A stretch of 46,748 bases of DNA from an uncultured Prevotellaceae bacterium (GTDB taxonomy: Bacteria; Bacteroidota; Bacteroidia; Bacteroidales; Bacteroidaceae), in NCBI GenBank assembly GCA_902768105.1, contig CACXJZ010000026.1:1-46748 (forward strand), given 5' to 3'. Positions 43,053 to 46,748 of this stretch are shown in pieces (position 1 is the stretch's first letter; every line of letters begins with the position of its first letter). The position numbers and the translations under genes were made by a program. The notes below the pieces were generated by a model. That model searched no databases. It had not been told where the DNA came from and was given only the letters and a program-made list of their open reading frames with translations.

Positions 43053-43080
43053 CTAAACCGTAAACTGTAAACCGTAAACT
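43053..43080 (-). repeat. Heptad spacer before the epimerase gene
   Basis: On the plus strand: CTAAACC, GTAAACT, GTAAACC, GTAAACT in tandem. The array fills the gap between the DUF3857 gene and the epimerase gene. It uses the same unit as the ftsZ spacer but inverted relative to transcription. Confidence 0.65.
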
Positions 43081-45117
43081 TTACTTCTTCACCACCACAA
43101 TCGGTGTCTTGCCGTATTCAGTAAACATACTGAAGATGTCGCGCAGCGCCTCGTAGTTCGTGTTCGAGTGCGACATCTTAGCGACATTAAACAGATACTG
43201 CACCGTTACCTTTCCTCCGTACGAAGTGACAGAGTAGCGGCCGTTGATACCCTTGTCGGGCGTTGTTGCCGAAACGGGCTTCGGACTGCTTTCCAGCACA
43301 TAGCCCTCAGGCAGCGTGATGTTGACGGTTATCTGCTGCGACTCCTCGCAGGGGAACTCCACAGGCATCAGGCGCTTGCCAGCCACAAAGGGATTCTCCG
43401 TGACGGGTACGCTGTAGAAGGGGCACACGCTGATGGTGTTGCCGTTGACCTCACCGCGAATGGTGAACGGAACGCTGTCCGTAGCCTCAACGGCAAACTC
43501 GCTCTTGCCTCCCTTGGCACGCTGCTGTGCATGATAGCGGGCAGCAGCCAGACCCTTGTAGTGAGAGGTCTGCGTACCAGTCAGCACGCCGTCGGTCGAG
43601 AGCGTAGCCTCAACGATGGTCGTCACCTGCGAGCGCGAAATCTTCTGCAGGTTCACCCACTGGCTCTTGTTGCCGTTCAGCAGCAGACGGGCACGCTCCA
43701 CGAGCAGCGGCTCAGGCAGCACGTTCAGGTAGCCGTCAGTAGAAGAGGCATCCACGTAGTACTTGGTGCCGTTCTGCAGCAGTATGGCCACAACGTACGT
43801 CGAGAGTTTCTTGATGGAGGGGAAGTTATGGGGCAGGTGTCCCTTGTCGCGCGTACGCAGCAGGACGGGAGCAGCATTCAGCCCAGCGTCCTTCAGCGAC
43901 TGTATGAGCAGCATGTTGATGTCACCATTGCTGCCCGTACCCTTCTGGAGCGTCTCCTTGGTGGGCTGCGGCCACAGCTCGTACTTGCCGTTCCAGGTGA
44001 CGTGCTTCATCACCAGCTGATAGACGGCAGCGGCACGCGCCTGCTGGTCGGCAATGTCCTTCACGTGGGCATTCTCCAGCTCCTGCTGCAGGGGGCTGTG
44101 GGCATTCAGCTGCAGGTTGAAGAAGTCTGAGCCGAGCACCAGCTCGTCTATCTGCTGCCACGTCTTCGCGAAGTCCATCTCCGACATTCCTGGCAGACGG
44201 TAGGTCTTCAGCTCAGTAGTGATGCCTGCACGGAAGTCCTCCACGTTCCACACGTAGTCGTCCTTCGGCATTGCCCTCAGGTTACGGCCCGTATAGATGT
44301 AGTGGTTGGTGGCAATGGTCATCGGGTTAGCCAGCGGGTCGCTCACCAGCTTGAACTTCTGTGAGCCAGCCGTACAGGTATATGTCAGGCGCTGTATGCC
44401 GTGATCCTCGATATTGAAGATGAGGTAAGTGGGGATGTTCATGTCCAGATTGGCATAGACTACAGGAATCTCGCACTGGGCGTACCAGTCGCGCAGCTCC
44501 CAGAAGAGCTGGCTGTGGATGTTGTACTCCACTTCCACCACCGTACCCTCCTTCACGTTGGGCACAGTAAATTCCACCTGATAGTGATGCTCGTCAATCT
44601 TCTTACGCACGATGTCGCTCTTCTTCAGGTACGACTTCACCACCTTGCTGCCCTCCAGGTTGAAGGCAGTACCCTTGATGTCCTCTACCACGTCGTCGGC
44701 ATCAGTACCAAAGACGCCCTCCATCATGGAGACGCCCTCAGTCTCAAAGTAGGTATCACCGCCACCGGGCTTGGGGAGAGCCATCGCCGTGAGCTTCGTG
44801 CCTCCGATGCTGTTGAGTGACACCTGCACCTGATAAGGGATGACCACCTTGGCGAAGCGCGCGCCGCTGGGTTTCAGCACCTTGATGCGGAACCGCTCCT
44901 TGTAGTCCACCAGGAAGCTGCTCTGCTGAATGGTGTAGGTCACGTCCGTCAGTCTGCAGAGCACAACGGCCTCTGCCGAGCTGTCAGCCTCATAGACCGT
45001 CATCCGCATCTCCTCGTCTGTCGGCTTTCCAAACTTCGTATTCACTGGCTGTTGCGCAAACCCTATGAGCCACGCGGCAGCAAACATCACACTCAGTACG
45101 ATTCTTTTCTCCATCAT
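43081..45117 (-). CDS. DUF3857 / transglutaminase-like exported protein
   Basis: About 678 residues with a signal peptide (MMEKRIVLSVMFAAAWLIGFAQ). Residues about 40-230 fit the DUF3857 beta domain, residues 355-470 a transglutaminase-like core, and the C-terminal 200 residues a DUF3858-like beta domain. In the core the usual G-x-C-x-D is replaced by GSNGD (394-398) and the catalytic His region has no matching His, while the Asp-like DASS (454) remains, so it is probably not catalytic. Starts are possible at 45129, 45117 and 45114; 45117 gives the cleanest signal peptide. First gene of a three-gene run with the epimerase and PAP2 genes. Function unknown. Confidence 0.82.
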   Translation of the reverse strand: MMEKRIVLSVMFAAAWLIGFAQQPVNTKFGKPTDEEMRMTVYEADSSAEAVVLCRLTDVTYTIQQSSFLVDYKERFRIKVLKPSGARFAKVVIPYQVQVSLNSIGGTKLTAMALPKPGGGDTYFETEGVSMMEGVFGTDADDVVEDIKGTAFNLEGSKVVKSYLKKSDIVRKKIDEHHYQVEFTVPNVKEGTVVEVEYNIHSQLFWELRDWYAQCEIPVVYANLDMNIPTYLIFNIEDHGIQRLTYTCTAGSQKFKLVSDPLANPMTIATNHYIYTGRNLRAMPKDDYVWNVEDFRAGITTELKTYRLPGMSEMDFAKTWQQIDELVLGSDFFNLQLNAHSPLQQELENAHVKDIADQQARAAAVYQLVMKHVTWNGKYELWPQPTKETLQKGTGSNGDINMLLIQSLKDAGLNAAPVLLRTRDKGHLPHNFPSIKKLSTYVVAILLQNGTKYYVDASSTDGYLNVLPEPLLVERARLLLNGNKSQWVNLQKISRSQVTTIVEATLSTDGVLTGTQTSHYKGLAAARYHAQQRAKGGKSEFAVEATDSVPFTIRGEVNGNTISVCPFYSVPVTENPFVAGKRLMPVEFPCEESQQITVNITLPEGYVLESSPKPVSATTPDKGINGRYSVTSYGGKVTVQYLFNVAKMSHSNTNYEALRDIFSMFTEYGKTPIVVVKK

Positions 45118-45155
45118 TATTAATATCATTAATGTATCATTAAACTTTATGATTG

Positions 45156-45163
45156 CAAAGGTA
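45156..45163 (-). promoter_or_regulatory. -7 box for the DUF3857 operon
   Basis: The minus strand reads TACCTTTG, about 39 bases before the chosen ATG. Confidence 0.65.
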
Positions 45164-45201
45164 GTGCAAATTGAGCGAAATACAAAATAAATTATTATTT
45201 A

Positions 45202-46054
45202 TTATTCTTTCTTCCAGTATCTATTATACATTGGTTCCAGTCTTGTTGTTATCACTCTCATCACATCAGCAAAGGCCAAATCCTCTTTCCACTGAATCTT
45301 CTTCAAAAACGTTTTCCAGCGCAGCAGTCTTGCCTCGTCTGTATAGAACCCCTCGCTAAACAGCTGCAAGTCGTCATTTTGCGGCAGCCCTCTGTTGTCG
45401 AACGTCGCCCTTATGGCCTCCATAAGTCCTTCGTCATCCAAATTCTTCGTAGTCAGTATTTGGTAGCAGTCGAAGAAGTCCTTCATACGACTATTGGTCA
45501 CATCACGATCTACCATCGCATGAAATTTCTCTGCCACCACCGTTTCCAGCGAATAGATGGGAAATCCACCTCCACAGGACTTGGTGTCACCACGTCGCCA
45601 AAACCAATATCCATCGACATCGGATAGACAATAGTATCCATCCTTGCAGTTACGAAGAAACGCGTGCCTGGATATTCTTCCTCCACCGTTATTGGCCGAG
45701 ACCGCAGGCCTTCCGCATCGAAGGTTACGCCGTCTTCCTCACACGCAATACTTAGAATCTCTCGAAACACCCGCTCCAGATTCTCACGTTTCCTGCTGAT
45801 TCGCTGAGCCATGAAGTCAATGTCAATAGTGGGACGTGTCTCCAGTCCGTTGAAGGCATAGAGCAACGAGCCACCCTTCAACAAGAAATTATCCTTGTAT
45901 GGGCTCACAGACACACGATAGAGCAGGCGCTCGTTGAAGTAGGCTCGTTGAAGTAGCGAGCCAACAGGTACATATATTTATAGCCCGATGAGTTCTTCAG
46001 GTTCAACAGACGTGTCTTTATAGACTTTGCATGATTCTTTACAGACTTATTCAT
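45202..46054 (-). pseudogene. AbiEii-type nucleotidyltransferase toxin, frameshifted
   Basis: Pieces in three frames add up to an AbiEii/AbiGii toxin. The start ATG at 46054 overlaps the antitoxin stop (ATGA) and reads MNKSVKNHAKSIKTRLLNLK...LLARYFNE, then breaks at a 14-bp tandem duplication (GCTCGTTGAAGTAG twice, 45929-45956). Removing one copy restores ARYFNERLLYRVSVSPYKDNFLLKGGSLLYAF, containing the nucleotidyltransferase GGS. The second piece runs to VEVDFPS; near 45555 the frame shifts again to YSLETVVAEKFHAM, with roughly a dozen residues missing compared with the family layout I know. The last piece runs to the normal C-terminus. The toxin should be inactive. Confidence 0.85.
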
Positions 46055-46632
46055 TCGATGGCAACCTCCAAATAATTATTCATCACTTTTTCCAGACGCA
46101 GCCTCTTGGCGTAGTCCATCAGCCGGCTCAGATTGCGGTCTTTCCTGCGTACATAACTTCGGATGACTTCTGCACAGATGTCCAGCCCTATCTTATTGCG
46201 ATATTTCACGGCATCGCAAACGCTACGTTCCAAATCGGTAATTCGCACGGTGAAGTCCAAAATCTCCTGCCGAACAATGCCAAACGTCAAGTTCTCAGCC
46301 TTCCAATAATAGAGCGTGATGGGCAACGTTTCTGGCATCCTCACCCTTCGCTTGGCATCGATGGCAATGCAGAAGGTAGGAGGAACAGTTGTGCAAAGCT
46401 GATAATACATCCAAGCATTGTAGAGGCACACCACACCTCCAGGCACAATCCGTTCCACATCAATCATCGTGCCCAGCATGGCTGTAGGTTCTGCATACAC
46501 CCCGTGTCGCAGTTTTACCACCTCGCCCTTCTGTGCAGCCCTTCTCAGCCGTTCATATTCGGCCTTTCCGTTGAGCTCAGACGTAGAGATGGTTCCGCCT
46601 TGTGCCTCTATTCTCTGTGTCATTCTTTCCAT
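46051..46632 (-). CDS. AbiEi-type antitoxin/transcriptional repressor
   Basis: About 193 residues. AbiEi proteins neutralise AbiEii-type toxins in type IV systems and repress their own operon through an N-terminal winged helix; that region is residues about 1-60 here (STSELNGKAEYERLRRAAQKGEVVKLRHGVYA), followed by an AbiEi-type C-terminal domain with PPTFCIAIDAKRRVRMPETLPITLYYW and ITDLERSVCDAVKYRNKIGLDI. The frame opens at 46653, but that ATG lies within the -7 box, so 46632 (MERMTQ) or 46623 is more likely. Intact, unlike the toxin gene that follows with an ATGA overlap. Confidence 0.85.
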   Translation of the reverse strand: MERMTQRIEAQGGTISTSELNGKAEYERLRRAAQKGEVVKLRHGVYAEPTAMLGTMIDVERIVPGGVVCLYNAWMYYQLCTTVPPTFCIAIDAKRRVRMPETLPITLYYWKAENLTFGIVRQEILDFTVRITDLERSVCDAVKYRNKIGLDICAEVIRSYVRRKDRNLSRLMDYAKRLRLEKVMNNYLEVAIE

Positions 46633-46650
46633 ATCACCATATTTTGCCTG

Positions 46651-46658
46651 CAAAGTTA
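46651..46658 (-). promoter_or_regulatory. -7 box for the abiE operon
   Basis: The minus strand reads TAACTTTG; a weak TTG (46677-46679) lies about 18 bases further up. Confidence 0.65.
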
Positions 46659-46682
46659 CGAATAATTCTTCAAAAACAACAA

Positions 46683-46718
46683 TTTCTTACGGAGAATTTT
46701 CATTTTATCCGTAAGAAA
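46683..46718. promoter_or_regulatory. Candidate AbiEi operator
   Basis: A perfect 11-bp inverted repeat TTTCTTACGGA (46683-46693) / TCCGTAAGAAA (46708-46718) with a 14-base AT-rich spacer, immediately upstream of the abiE promoter. AbiEi is known to bind inverted repeats at its own promoter. Confidence 0.6.
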
Positions 46719-46748
46719 CACACGTTTTCTCCACAAAACTACCAAATA

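Noticed and set aside
43168-44130. 320-residue frame on the plus strand opposite the DUF3857 gene
   Set aside because: Shadow of the real gene in another frame; no supporting motif or promoter.
1-46748. CRISPR array, insertion sequence or prophage
   Set aside because: No regularly spaced direct repeats, transposase, integrase or phage structural genes were found in reading the window.

Overview
The window looks like chromosome of a Bacteroidales bacterium, most likely Prevotella or a close relative. The grounds are: (1) many promoters with the Bacteroidetes -7 box TAnnTTTG (usually TAnCTTTG), often with a TTTG or TTG about 19-20 bp upstream; (2) a division and cell-wall (dcw) cluster in Bacteroidetes order, without murF or ddl; (3) a glycine-lipid gene pair (glsA-glsB type); (4) a secreted protein ending in the short 'YSIDGRR...GLYIQNGKKYVVK' tail common in Prevotella; (5) full-length single-chain PurL, DUF3857 and PorT-like proteins. 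No assignment was checked against a database.

Layout. 1-1.2 kb: an OmpA-domain lipoprotein on the minus strand. 1.2-6.1 kb: purL followed by two overlapping half-size CHR (chromate-family) transporter genes. 6.1-13.0 kb, minus strand: a probable operon read glsA, glsB, type I pullulanase, GH13 alpha-glucan hydrolase, DUF3298-like exported protein; it joins amino-acid lipid synthesis to alpha-glucan breakdown. 13.3-28.8 kb: the dcw cluster mraZ-rsmH-ftsL-ftsI-murE-mraY-murD-ftsW-murG-murC-ftsQ-ftsA-ftsZ, mostly with ATGA overlaps, started by a promoter that carries a tandem MraZ-type operator and ended by a strong terminator. 28.9-32.4 kb: recO (minus; probably leaderless), tRNA-Glu, a structured leader, rpsT and gyrB. 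32.4-37.1 kb: a GH13 lipoprotein behind a palindrome-rich control region, an outer-membrane barrel, a GNAT-like protein and a CapA-type protein whose linker contains a GC-rich palindromic repeat. 37.1-39.3 kb: a tRNA-Leu(CAA)-like gene with a damaged acceptor arm, mannose-1-phosphate guanylyltransferase, and greA-HIT (minus).

39.3-46.7 kb: the 464-base stretch between greA and the next gene holds a greA leader with an attenuator-like hairpin, an FNR/CRP-like palindrome and a compact promoter-to-terminator unit that looks like a ~60-nt sRNA. Then, all on the minus strand, come a secreted protein, a DUF3857 protein-epimerase-PAP2 operon, and an AbiE toxin-antitoxin locus whose antitoxin gene is intact and whose toxin gene is broken by a 14-bp tandem duplication and a second frame-breaking lesion.

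A signal running across the window is a set of short AT-rich spacers built from tandem 7-base units with different unit sequences, found at seven places between genes and usually just upstream of a start codon. No CRISPR array, insertion sequence, prophage or rRNA gene was seen.
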